The notes below the pieces were generated by a model. The model did no database searches. It saw only the letters and a list, made by a program, of their open reading frames with translations, and was not told the origin of the DNA. From Clostridia bacterium (GTDB lineage Bacteria > Bacillota > Clostridia > Oscillospirales > Butyricicoccaceae), in assembly GCA_029099685.1 (NCBI GenBank), contig JAQXOO010000017.1, forward strand, positions 1-49,691: a DNA stretch of 49,691 nucleotides. The letters run 5' to 3'. This document shows positions 24,601-31,485 of the stretch, in pieces; positions within the stretch are counted from its first letter, which is position 1; every line of letters begins with the position of its first letter. Made by a program: the position numbers and the translations under genes.

Positions 24601-27084
24601 GATATAGGCCCGCGGGGAGCCATTGAAATCACCAGTATAATAGTAAGGCAAAGAGCCCACCGTCTGCCACTGGCCATCGATCATCACCTTAAAGGTGACG
24701 CTGTGGCTGAGTTCCTTGACATCGCTCTGTTTGGGCGAGACGATAACCGTACTCGTGATACTGTCAAGGATGATGGTGCTGCCGCTGATATTTGCGGTAC
24801 TACCGCTGCCATAAGACACCAGCCAGTTGGTGATGCCGCTTTCGGTTGCATCATAGGTGAAACTACCGCCGGTCTTCACGACCTTCTTTGTGAGCAGTTG
24901 GCCTTGGGCATCAAAGACCTTGACGGTGTAGAAGGCGTTTGCGGTCTTGTCCAGGCTCTCTGACGAGGCAACACCTTTGATCTGCGCCGTATTGGCAGGC
25001 AGGTAGTAGAGATTATACCCGGCGTGGTCGGCATTCCGGGACAGAGGGAGTATCTTTTGGCTTGTCGTGTCCTCTGGATCTATCGGAACCGTATCGGTAT
25101 CCGAATAAATTTTCGTATTACCCGACTTCTGCTGATAAGCCGTAACCCGGGAGGGGTTTTCTTCCTCCCCCGTTAAGCCATAGGGGCTCAAAATAGACAC
25201 AGCTTGGGCTACTGTAATGTAATCCCGGTTGTAATTGGTCCAACCTTCTGTACCGTTATAGTTGTTATACCAACCGGTCTTGGTGGAGCCCACACAGATC
25301 CATTCGCCGTCAATACAGACATAATAGTCCACAGGAAGAAGATTCGGCCCTTTTTCGGCAGCGTTCTCCCGGCTATAGGCCGTCGAGGTTACCACGGTGC
25401 CCACCACCGAGAAGCCATCCTGGGTGTGGGTGAAGCTGGTGGAGCCGTCCCGGCTGTCCTCGGTGTCCACCTCCAGGATCTCCGGGCCGTCCTCCGCAAA
25501 GTGGATGGCCTGACATTCCTCTGTGCGGCCGATCTCAACCCCATCGTCATAGGTGATGGTCACCGACACCGGGGCCTCCGGCTCATAAACCTCGCCGTCC
25601 AGCTCGAACCACACGTCAAAGAACCGGGCGAACACCAGTGTCTGGGGCTGGGACCAGCTTGCGGGGTCCAGGGTCTCCACCGACTGGGTGTAATATTCAC
25701 GGTATTCCTCGGTGTCCGGCAGGATCTCCTCCGCCCAAAGGGTCACGCCCTGGGGCAGGCCGGCCTCGGGTCCGTAAACAACGCTGACGGTGTAATCCCC
25801 GCCGGAATAAGACAGCTCTGTGACGCCGTCCTCCGGTTCGCCGGGCAAAGCGCCGCATTCCTCACTGTGCAGGTGCTCCGGCATGGTGCACAGCAGCGTG
25901 CCGGTCTCCGCGCTGAAACAATCTACACTGTGCAAATGCTCTGCCAAACCACAATGGTAAACTGTGCCGTTCGTATCCTTTTCAGAAGGATCACCATCCG
26001 GTTCCAGCGCTTCCTGAGCGGGATAGCACGCATCACTGTGCTGATGCTCCTCTTTGCCGCAAATTAAGACAGGCGCTTCCGCGGGAACTTGCTTAACCGC
26101 GAAACAAGTGCTGTCATGCACATGCTCCTCCACCTGCAGCAGGCCGCAGATGCAAGAACCGTCAGCATCAAAGCAAGTCTCGTCATGAATATGGGGAATC
26201 ACTTCCGGCAAATCACAGACCAGCTGGGGGAGCGCGCCTTCCTCCTCCGTGAGCTGAGTACAGGTCAGAACAGACTCCCAGGCGTAGCAGGCATCAGCGT
26301 GCGTGTGGGGCGTTTCATCATCCAGGCCACAGACTTGAACATCGATCGTCTGGTAGCATGCGTCACTGTGAGTATGACCATCGGTCTCCTCTTTGCCGCA
26401 GGAAAGTTCCCGGGAGACCGTATAGCAAGCTTCGTCATGAACATGGTCGGGCTCGCCCTCCAGGGAACAAGCCAGTACAGAGGTCTCCACATAACAATCC
26501 GCGGTGTGATGGTGCGCCGGAATCTCCTCCAGAGAGCAGACCAGGGTCTGCTGAGAGGCGAAGCAGGCATCCGTGTGGGCATGCGTCTCCCCTTCGGGCG
26601 TGGTACAGATCAATGCCCCTTTTTGCGGCGAGTAACAGGACGCATCGTGGCTGTGAGGCGGGGCATAGCAGCTTTCATCATGAGTGTGGGCTTCGATCTC
26701 CGGCAGGCCGCAAACCAAAACGCCGCTATTGTCATAGCAGCCCTCATTGTGGGTGTGCAACACAAAATCGGCATAACCACAAATAGACCTGCCAGAATCA
26801 TCATAGCAAGTCTCAGTATGGGTATGAAGCCGCACATGCTCGGGAGAACAGACAAGAACAGTCTGAGGGACCGTTTCCTGCTCCTGATAACATTCCTCGG
26901 TATGAATATGTTCTTCAATACCGCAAATGGTCTCTCGATTCATTGTAATTGCGGGAAGGATCAACGCATATGTTGTACAGAACACCACAACGGAAGACAA
27001 AACCATAACAGCTGTTTTCCAGATTCGATTCTTTCGGTGGTTCTTCTGATAATGCGCTGCGTCGTTGGATCCGGATTGCCGCAC
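21652..27084 (-). CDS. Giant LPxTG surface adhesin: Cys/His repeats, ricin-type lectin and fibro-slime domains (1810 aa)
   Basis: Probable pilus tip or accessory adhesin. An N-terminal helix acts as signal (VVVFCTTYALILPAITMNRE, to ~48). Residues ~52-412 hold fifteen HxHxxxC units, most paired with an upstream C[GST]. A β-rich region follows, then a ricin-B-like lectin domain (~865-1005: FCMDVAGG, GTQLKLSAATNENSQW, KLQVWHSTGGARYW), a fibro-slime domain (~1465-1640: YYFFGDDDLWVFLDN, CDIGGVHSSIGE), a pilin isopeptide-linker-type domain (~1645-1760) and ELPSTGG (~1769) with a membrane helix and basic tail. The start is GTG at 27084 behind GGAGGGAGG. It is first in the pilus operon. Confidence 0.9.
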   Translation of the reverse strand: MRQSGSNDAAHYQKNHRKNRIWKTAVMVLSSVVVFCTTYALILPAITMNRETICGIEEHIHTEECYQEQETVPQTVLVCSPEHVRLHTHTETCYDDSGRSICGYADFVLHTHNEGCYDNSGVLVCGLPEIEAHTHDESCYAPPHSHDASCYSPQKGALICTTPEGETHAHTDACFASQQTLVCSLEEIPAHHHTADCYVETSVLACSLEGEPDHVHDEACYTVSRELSCGKEETDGHTHSDACYQTIDVQVCGLDDETPHTHADACYAWESVLTCTQLTEEEGALPQLVCDLPEVIPHIHDETCFDADGSCICGLLQVEEHVHDSTCFAVKQVPAEAPVLICGKEEHQHSDACYPAQEALEPDGDPSEKDTNGTVYHCGLAEHLHSVDCFSAETGTLLCTMPEHLHSEECGALPGEPEDGVTELSYSGGDYTVSVVYGPEAGLPQGVTLWAEEILPDTEEYREYYTQSVETLDPASWSQPQTLVFARFFDVWFELDGEVYEPEAPVSVTITYDDGVEIGRTEECQAIHFAEDGPEILEVDTEDSRDGSTSFTHTQDGFSVVGTVVTSTAYSRENAAEKGPNLLPVDYYVCIDGEWICVGSTKTGWYNNYNGTEGWTNYNRDYITVAQAVSILSPYGLTGEEENPSRVTAYQQKSGNTKIYSDTDTVPIDPEDTTSQKILPLSRNADHAGYNLYYLPANTAQIKGVASSESLDKTANAFYTVKVFDAQGQLLTKKVVKTGGSFTYDATESGITNWLVSYGSGSTANISGSTIILDSITSTVIVSPKQSDVKELSHSVTFKVMIDGQWQTVGSLPYYYTGDFNGSPRAYITSDMAAQFFGDFGYTAATDPGYHFGYSYNDIYTLFYANGSTQTNFCMDVAGGTIKEAQVVQLYTSNKSDAQIFRIWDAGNGYSFITPIKDSSLHVNVYGFTTGDPSGTQLKLSAATNENSQWKVDTGSDGRTTFWSALAPTDQVIDLSNNNQKNGGKLQVWHSTGGARYWYLVQQYRISNDTASESNGDGTYKIGLTPESNGDIVCYYLPGEISHAYTDKMESDIDGKNSFWSVSVRDDTYAVYSDGELSGMVKTVAPGGEAKVTVRNGDGILWSVSGASDVTSAQAGGYTTFVIKNITQPVEVVATKANPTFTVQYYANIPRFATSGSNPLKVIDTSGKALPTNGGSMATRNIYLEGIQKNTTQNAGVATELYQVKTTTELTKMYTDGTFHYEESPGLDYFNKLKDNESYTLKEIWVLKAGKKADSTNRADWDIYTYSADTAFTNEAGQAAGNTILIGDGAVIRLVSDTSSGDYYNGTTFYDYDISSGYDEGWRTGITGINKEGNYGTSLNDKRNWRSGADILAFGNANCGTGMSGYLFDGGALNKANQRNPNYMKATFGLVQGLNSDGTIRYNDWIVAPKLFNEELDDTKVNGKQTYAGSSLTFERVGDTYTLRSATLKNYTGGDTSISGLQYFFHPSPASDCIWDGEHGKGFQSNIFTNNFWPMDNANNPTRKDANWGAYGNPGSFQGFAESNNYNWSDLAKDFPVSDDGRAHNWFFGMNFALNFNLTADYEGPLEYYFFGDDDLWVFLDNTLICDIGGVHSSIGEYVNLRDYLPVGNSGQHTLSFFYTERGASGSTCWMSFTLPSVTSATTARDTGSLQIAKSVEGGDGDYSKEEYKFKVELLTSENGSPLNQTFSYSRSDGTYGTIKSGGTIALKANDTVTISGIPTGTFYRVTEAEESRAGYKVTADGNEGYIASGKIETGAIKPASFVNTPYYELPSTGGGGTEWYTAGGLCLMAAAGLLYAGMRLRRKGGRDSP
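25850..26931 (-). repeat. Fifteen tandem HxHxxxC (C-H-H-C) repeats inside the adhesin
   Basis: The coding repeat unit is roughly 20-26 codons: (L/V)xCG-(x)5-8-H-x-H-x-x-x-C-(Y/F). The HxHxxxC core is conserved (HIHTEEC, HTHTETC, HTHNEGC, HTHDESC, HSHDASC and ten more), while linkers vary in sequence and length; one unit lacks the leading Cys. Conserved Cys2-His2 per unit suggests metal binding or disulfides. At DNA level the copies are diverged, so this is not a recent tandem duplication. Confidence 0.9.
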
Positions 27085-27630
27085 CTTGCGGAAGCCTCCC
27101 TCCGAAAAAAGTACATAATTCTTATATTTGAGTTATCAAAAACCCAAATAAAAAGTCAGTATGTGTTGCGTTGCACATCTGAAAGAACGTAAATTTCCAA
27201 TTATTAAATAATGTGTCAAGTATAGTACGAAAATGTCGGAAATTCAAGCATTTAAAAGGGAAAAATGAGATATAAAGGCAAAAAAAGTCGAGAAGATGAT
27301 GCAGCACTTCGTAATCCACAGGCTCGCGTCTTGATCTGCGGTGCGGAAATCAGGAAAACACCAAGTACATGAAACCATTTTGCCAATCCTTCCTTGAGAT
27401 TACTCAAGCAGTAAGGAGAATGCCTGTGCAAACCCGCGACCTATTTGCGGCCGTGGAACGGGGTTTGTCAACTGGCGCCGGATGGAAGTGCGGTCGCGTT
27501 GCTGCGTCTGTTTTGCGGATCTGTATTGCGCATGGCAAAAAGGCACAAATGAACACCTGAACGGCCCGCTCCGAGGGTTTTGTCCCAGGGGGCAGAAGCC
27601 TTTCCCGCGCAGCTCCTGCCACACGAAAAC
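27085..27630. other. Intergenic region upstream of the pilus operon
   Basis: No gene can be supported here. The part next to the adhesin (27085-27300) is AT-rich and must carry its promoter. A minus-strand TTGACA at about 27210-27215 exists, but its -10 (AAATTT at 17 bases) is poor, so the start site is uncertain. Bases 27300-27630 are GC-richer, with short open frames on both strands that show no recognisable similarity. Confidence 0.4.
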
Positions 27631-27660
27631 GAGACCTGGCGTTGATCAACGCCAGGTCTC
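27631..27660 (-). terminator. 30-base perfect palindrome, probable terminator of the MATE transcript
   Basis: GAGACCTGGCGTTGA / TCAACGCCAGGTCTC is perfectly self-complementary. On the minus strand GTTTTCG follows. It lies about 110 bases past the end of the MATE pseudogene. Confidence 0.55.
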
Positions 27661-27767
27661 GCAAAGTTTTCAGCTTCCATTCCGCGCAGGAATTATGGGA
27701 CTTGGAGCTTCTCTCTTTCTGCACTTGGTTTGACAATTCACTTAAGGCTTTTCAACCCCCGTATTCA

Positions 27768-28922
27768 TCACCGCAGGAGTTCAGCGGGAAGCCTTCTCCT
27801 TGTGCAGGAAGGTCTGGATATGCTCTCGTTGGACGCGCCGAAGATGGCCATAAGCTGTCGCGGCAAAAGCTCCACGATCAGCAGGGCGATGACGCCCACT
27901 GCAGCCTCGCAGGTCAGCAGCTTGGTAAACAGGGCCTTCACCCGGGCATTCAGCCCCGCGCCCCTATTGAAACCCACGATGGGGATACAGCCGGCAGCCA
28001 TACCCACCACGATGGAAATGACGATCTAGAAGAACTTCATGACGATGCCCACCACCGCCATGGGGATCTGGGCATATTGCTCCTGGCCGAACACAGCATC
28101 CAGCGCGCCGTAATGACGGATCATGTTGTTGATGGCCGCTATGGCCGCCACCAAAGAGATCTGGGAGAGGAAGCTGCAAATGCCCAGTGTCAGGGTGCGG
28201 CCCACGACTCTGCTCCGCAGGTGGAATTCCCCAGGGCGGAGCTTCACGGTTTTGGTATGACACAGATACCAGACAGCAAGGACGGCGGTAGCCATCTGAC
28301 CAATGACCGTGGCCACCGCCGCGCCCATCATGCCCCATTTGCACACAAAAATGAAAATGGGGTCTAAAAGGATGTTGATGACCGCTCCAGCCAGGGTGGA
28401 GGCCATGGCGAACTTGGGACTGCCGTCCGCCCGGATGATGGGATTCATGGCCTGTCCAAACATATAGAAAGGGATACCCAGGGAGATATAGAAGAAATAT
28501 TCCCTGGAGTGTTGGAATGTTTCGGCATTGACCGTTCCGCCGAACATGGCAATGATCTGCTCTTGAAAGATCAGATAAACAGCCATCAGCACCAGACTGC
28601 TGGCGATGGTCAGCACGATGGCGTTGCCCATGCTGCGGCTGGCCTCATCCGGCTTGTTCTGTCCAAGGCTCAGGCTGACAAAGGCGCAGCAGCCGTCCCC
28701 GATCATCACGGCGATGGCCAGGGCGATGACGGTCAGGGGGAACACGACTGTGTTGGCGGCGTTGCCGTAGGAGCCAAGATAGGCGGCATTGGCGATAAAG
28801 ATTTGGTCAACAATGTTGTAAAGTGCCCCCACCAGCAGAGAGATAATGCAGGGAATTGCGTATTTTTGCATCAGCCTCCCCGGCTTCTCCGTTGCGAGAA
28901 AGGATTGATTCATTTGGTCCAT
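27768..28922 (-). pseudogene. MATE-family multidrug efflux pump, inactivated
   Basis: The frame from MDQMNQSFLATEKPGRLMQKYAI (ATG 28922, GGAGG upstream) is a typical Na+/H+-driven MATE transporter: SLLVGALYNIVDQIFIAN, GDGCCAFVSLSLGQ, AMNPIIRADGSPKFAMAS, NILLDPIFIF. At codon ~299 it hits TAG (28026-28028), where relatives have Gln (FFQIVISIVVG); one C-to-T change explains it. The same frame continues for 85 more codons (GMAAGCIPIVGFNRGAGLN, IFGASNES) and then runs into unrelated sequence, so the last two or so helices are deleted as well. The promoter and leader are intact. Confidence 0.88.
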
Positions 28923-28942
28923 GGGACGATACCTCCAGTTTC

Positions 28943-28991
28943 TAAATAAAAAGCGCGTGGCCAAGCAGCTGGTTTCCCGCTGCCTGGCCAC
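28943..28991 (-). promoter_or_regulatory. Attenuator hairpin directly before the MATE gene
   Basis: GTGGCCAGGCAGC / GCTGCTTGGCCAC (one mismatch) followed on the minus strand by GCGCTTTTTATTT is an intrinsic terminator placed between promoter and ATG. An ATG at 28997, four bases upstream of the stem and preceded by AGGTG, opens a 25-codon frame (MCVARQRE ... RNWRYRP) in frame with the MATE start. A ribosome there would cover the 5' arm and allow read-through. Confidence 0.65.
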
Positions 28992-29023
28992 ACACATTTG
29001 GCACCTGGTCCACGAAATTCGGA

Positions 29024-29075
29024 CACAAAAAGCGTGCAGCAAGCAACCGGACTTACGCAGTTACTGCTACACGCT
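29024..29075 (-). promoter_or_regulatory. Upstream second attenuator hairpin in the MATE leader
   Basis: AGCGTGTAGCA / TGCTGCACGCT (11 pairs including one G-U) followed on the minus strand by TTTTTGTG forms another terminator-like hairpin shortly after the presumed transcription start. Confidence 0.5.
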
Positions 29076-29083
29076 GTAAAGAT

Positions 29084-29113
29084 ATTTTAGCACCAGGAGA
29101 AAGAAAAAGTCAA
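29084..29113 (-). promoter_or_regulatory. Promoter of the MATE gene
   Basis: Minus strand TTGACT, 18 bases, TAAAAT, giving a leader of roughly 155 bases with two terminator-like hairpins. Confidence 0.6.
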
Positions 29114-29485
29114 GTTGTGGATTTATATAAAAACAGACGGATCACAAACGGAATTCAGGGAGCGCAACGCCAGTCAGGAGGTACACTGCCAGCAGAACAG
29201 CACCTCTCAACAAAAGCCGTACACCCTGCTTTCTGCGTTTTTCTGCCGGTATTCATCCGGATACGCTATCGTCAGAAGTCCCCGATCTGTCACCGCCACC
29301 TGTAAATCCACCCTTTCCGCCGCTATAACGGCCGCCGGAGCAGACGCTGTTTGCGCGATCCCCGCTGTATGTGCCTCCGTAAGAGACGATATAGGTGGCC
29401 CCGTTCTTCAATCAGGATATGGAAGATGAAGCGCTGCTTTCCGGTCTGCATACAGGCCTGCCGTTGGGCGCCTGCCCGCGGAAAA
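29114..29485. other. Stretch without a supportable gene
   Basis: Short open frames exist on both strands. On the minus strand a Gly/Ser-rich piece (SGGRYSGGKGGFTGGG, about 29300-29370) looks like the tail of a lost protein, but it has no start or neighbouring domain. Confidence 0.3.
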
Positions 29486-29486
29486 A

Positions 29487-29526
29487 AAGAAAAAAGCCCT
29501 TGAGATCCTAAGATCTCAAGGGCTTT
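29487..29526 (-). terminator. Intrinsic terminator of tRNA-Arg
   Basis: AAAGCCCTTGAGATC / GATCTCAAGGGCTTT (15-base stem) followed on the minus strand by TTTCTTTTTTTCC. Confidence 0.85.
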
Positions 29527-29531
29527 GCAGA

Positions 29532-29608
29532 TGGTACGGCGTAAGGGATTCGAACCCCCGACCTTTTGGTTCGTAGCCAAACACTCTATCCAGCTGAGCT
29601 AACGCCGC
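29532..29608 (-). tRNA. tRNA-Arg (anticodon ACG)
   Basis: The minus strand reads GCGGCGTTAGCTCAGCTGGA for the acceptor and D arms, TGGCTACGAACCA for the anticodon arm (ACG, Arg), GGGGGTTCGAATCCC for the T arm, then ACGCCGT, A and an encoded CCA. All four stems pair, with a G-U at the first acceptor pair. Length 77 with CCA. It marks the far edge of the island that begins at ssrA. Confidence 0.95.
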
Positions 29609-29716
29609 ATCTTTCGTGCTCAATTAAGATACCACAGGCAAAAGAAAAAATCAAGAGGAAAACCAAAAAAAACTTTCATTTTTTCTTAAATTTCTTCCGT
29701 GGGGCGGCCGCCGCCC

Positions 29717-29745
29717 TTGTTATGCTGTCCGTTTTATGGTATCAT
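29717..29745 (+). promoter_or_regulatory. Promoter of the AI-2E family gene
   Basis: TTGTTA, 17 bases, TATCAT, 33 bases before the start codon. Confidence 0.6.
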
Positions 29746-29778
29746 CAGAAAAAAGCCGCTGTGGAGGAGGCGTCTCCC

Positions 29779-30870
29779 ATGAAAAATACCCGTCTGCTGG
29801 CGCTCGTGATCCTGTTGGTGGCCTTTGTGGCTGTCGTTTACCGCTTCTGGGATGTGGTGATGCTGTTTTTTCTGTCGGCCATCATCGCCTATCTGCTCAG
29901 TCCCATCGTCAACCTGCTGACCTTTGGAAAGCGGGTCCCCCGGGGCATCGCCGTGGCGGTGACGGCCCTGGGCGTGGTGGGCCTGATCGTTTGGCTGGGC
30001 GTGCTGTTCATCCCCTATGCGGTGGAGCAGATCACCGGCATCGTCAACGACCTGATGGCCTATGCCGGCAATTTTGACCGGCTGCTGGAAAGCCTGAACG
30101 AGCTGCTGGCCTCCTGGCACCTGCCCCAGGCGGTGCTGGACTGGGCCACCAAACTGGTGGGCCAGGCGGACGCTTATCTGGCCAAGCTGTTCAGCCTGAT
30201 GCTCAACTGGCTGATGAATACCACCACCGGCCTGTTTGATGTGGTGGTGGTGGTCATCCTCATCGTCTATTTCATGCTGGACGGCGCCCGGATGATCGAC
30301 AACGGCATCAGCGCCCTGCCCCAGCGGGCGGCGGTGCGGGTGCGCAGGGTGGTCACGGAATCCAACCGCTACACCTGGAAGTATCTGGGCACCCGGGTGC
30401 TCATCTCCCTGGGCATGGCCGCGGTGAGCTACTGCGGCTTCCGGATCATCGGCCTGCGGTATGCCCTGCTGTTCGCCATCATTGCCTTTATCATGGACTT
30501 CATCCCCTACTTCGGCTCCATCATCGCCGGGGTGGTGGACACCGTTTTTGCCCTGGTCACCGGCGGCGTTGCCCTGGCGGTAAAGGTGCTGATCTTTGTG
30601 CTGGTGGTGCAGCAGGTCGAGGGCAACGTGGTGGCCCCCAAGCTCCAGGGCAAATCCGTGGACCTGCACCCCATCTGGGTGATGTTTTCCCTGCTGGCCT
30701 GCAGCGAGCTGTGGGGCCCGGTGGGGATGCTCATCTCCACCCCGGTGGCGGCGGTGGTCAAAACCGCCCTGCGGGAGCTGTATTATTATATGATCGGCGA
30801 CGAAAAACGCAGCGCCGTGGCTGCGGCCGTGGCGGAGACCGCCGTCCCCGCGCCGGACAAGGCGGAATGA
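29779..30870 (+). CDS. AI-2E family transporter (PerM/YtvI-like)
   Basis: A 363-residue polytopic membrane protein. Two N-terminal helices, a third near residue 60-80 (AVTALGVVGLIVWLGVLFIP), an extracytoplasmic helical region (~85-150), then further helices. The hallmark is DFIPYFGSIIAG at ~255-266 and VEGNVVAPKLQGKSVDLHP near 290, typical of the AI-2E exporter/PerM family. Members export autoinducer-2 in E. coli (TqsA) or act as Na+/H+ antiporters in bacilli, so the name does not fix the substrate. The start at 29779 was chosen for GGAGGAGG 9 bases upstream. The C-terminus is Ala-rich. Confidence 0.9.
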   Translation: MKNTRLLALVILLVAFVAVVYRFWDVVMLFFLSAIIAYLLSPIVNLLTFGKRVPRGIAVAVTALGVVGLIVWLGVLFIPYAVEQITGIVNDLMAYAGNFDRLLESLNELLASWHLPQAVLDWATKLVGQADAYLAKLFSLMLNWLMNTTTGLFDVVVVVILIVYFMLDGARMIDNGISALPQRAAVRVRRVVTESNRYTWKYLGTRVLISLGMAAVSYCGFRIIGLRYALLFAIIAFIMDFIPYFGSIIAGVVDTVFALVTGGVALAVKVLIFVLVVQQVEGNVVAPKLQGKSVDLHPIWVMFSLLACSELWGPVGMLISTPVAAVVKTALRELYYYMIGDEKRSAVAAAVAETAVPAPDKAE

Positions 30871-30957
30871 CCGGTCCGCCGCCCCTCTCCGAAAAAAGAG
30901 CGGCGGCGCTGTCACGATTTTTCCGGCCAAAGCATAAGGTATCACTGAGGTGATCTT

Positions 30958-31485
30958 ATGTTATGGCTGATCTTTTTGGCGTTTTGCATGCTGGGAACGG
31001 CGCAGCATTTTCTCTTTGTGCCCCTGGGCCGGCCCCGGAGCCTGATGTGGCTGCTGCCCGTGTCCGAAAGCCCCTGGGAGCACTATAAACTGGCCTTTTG
31101 GCCATTGGGCGGGGCGCTGGTGCTGGCCGGCTGGCTGGCGGGCGCGCCGGTTTCCGGAATGGTGTGCGCCTGGTTTGCCGGGGCGGGCCACGGGTTTTGC
31201 ACCATGCTGGGCATTTATTATTTCTACCGCGCCGCGCTGGGGGCGCCCCGGCCGGTGCTGTGGGTGGATATCCTGAATTTTTACATCACCATGTTTTGCG
31301 GCTGGCGTGTAGGCCTGCGGGTGCTGGCAGCGGCGCCCGGCTGGGCCGCCGGCCTGCCGGCGGGCGTTGTGCTGTTGGCCTGCGCCCTGTTTTTCAGCTG
31401 CGCGGCGGCGCTGCCGCCGGAAAAATACCCCATGTTTCGGGAGGAAAAGCCAAATGGCGGAGATCAGCGTACAGGAACTGCATAA
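30958..31485 (+). CDS. Membrane protein, DUF6512-like
   Basis: A 175-residue protein with five predicted helices. It has FVPLGRPRSLMWLLPVSESPWEHYKL near residues 20-45, a WEHxKL pattern seen in small clostridial membrane proteins of the DUF6512 type, and PEKYPMFREEKPN at the end. The function is not known. A modest GAGGTGA site precedes the ATG. The last 32 bases overlap the start of the ABC-F gene, so the two are probably cotranscribed. Confidence 0.7.
   Translation: MLWLIFLAFCMLGTAQHFLFVPLGRPRSLMWLLPVSESPWEHYKLAFWPLGGALVLAGWLAGAPVSGMVCAWFAGAGHGFCTMLGIYYFYRAALGAPRPVLWVDILNFYITMFCGWRVGLRVLAAAPGWAAGLPAGVVLLACALFFSCAAALPPEKYPMFREEKPNGGDQRTGTA

Noticed and set aside
25850-26931. CRISPR array
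   Set aside because: The periodicity is at protein level (Cys/His units of variable length); there are no identical DNA repeats with unique spacers, and no cas genes.
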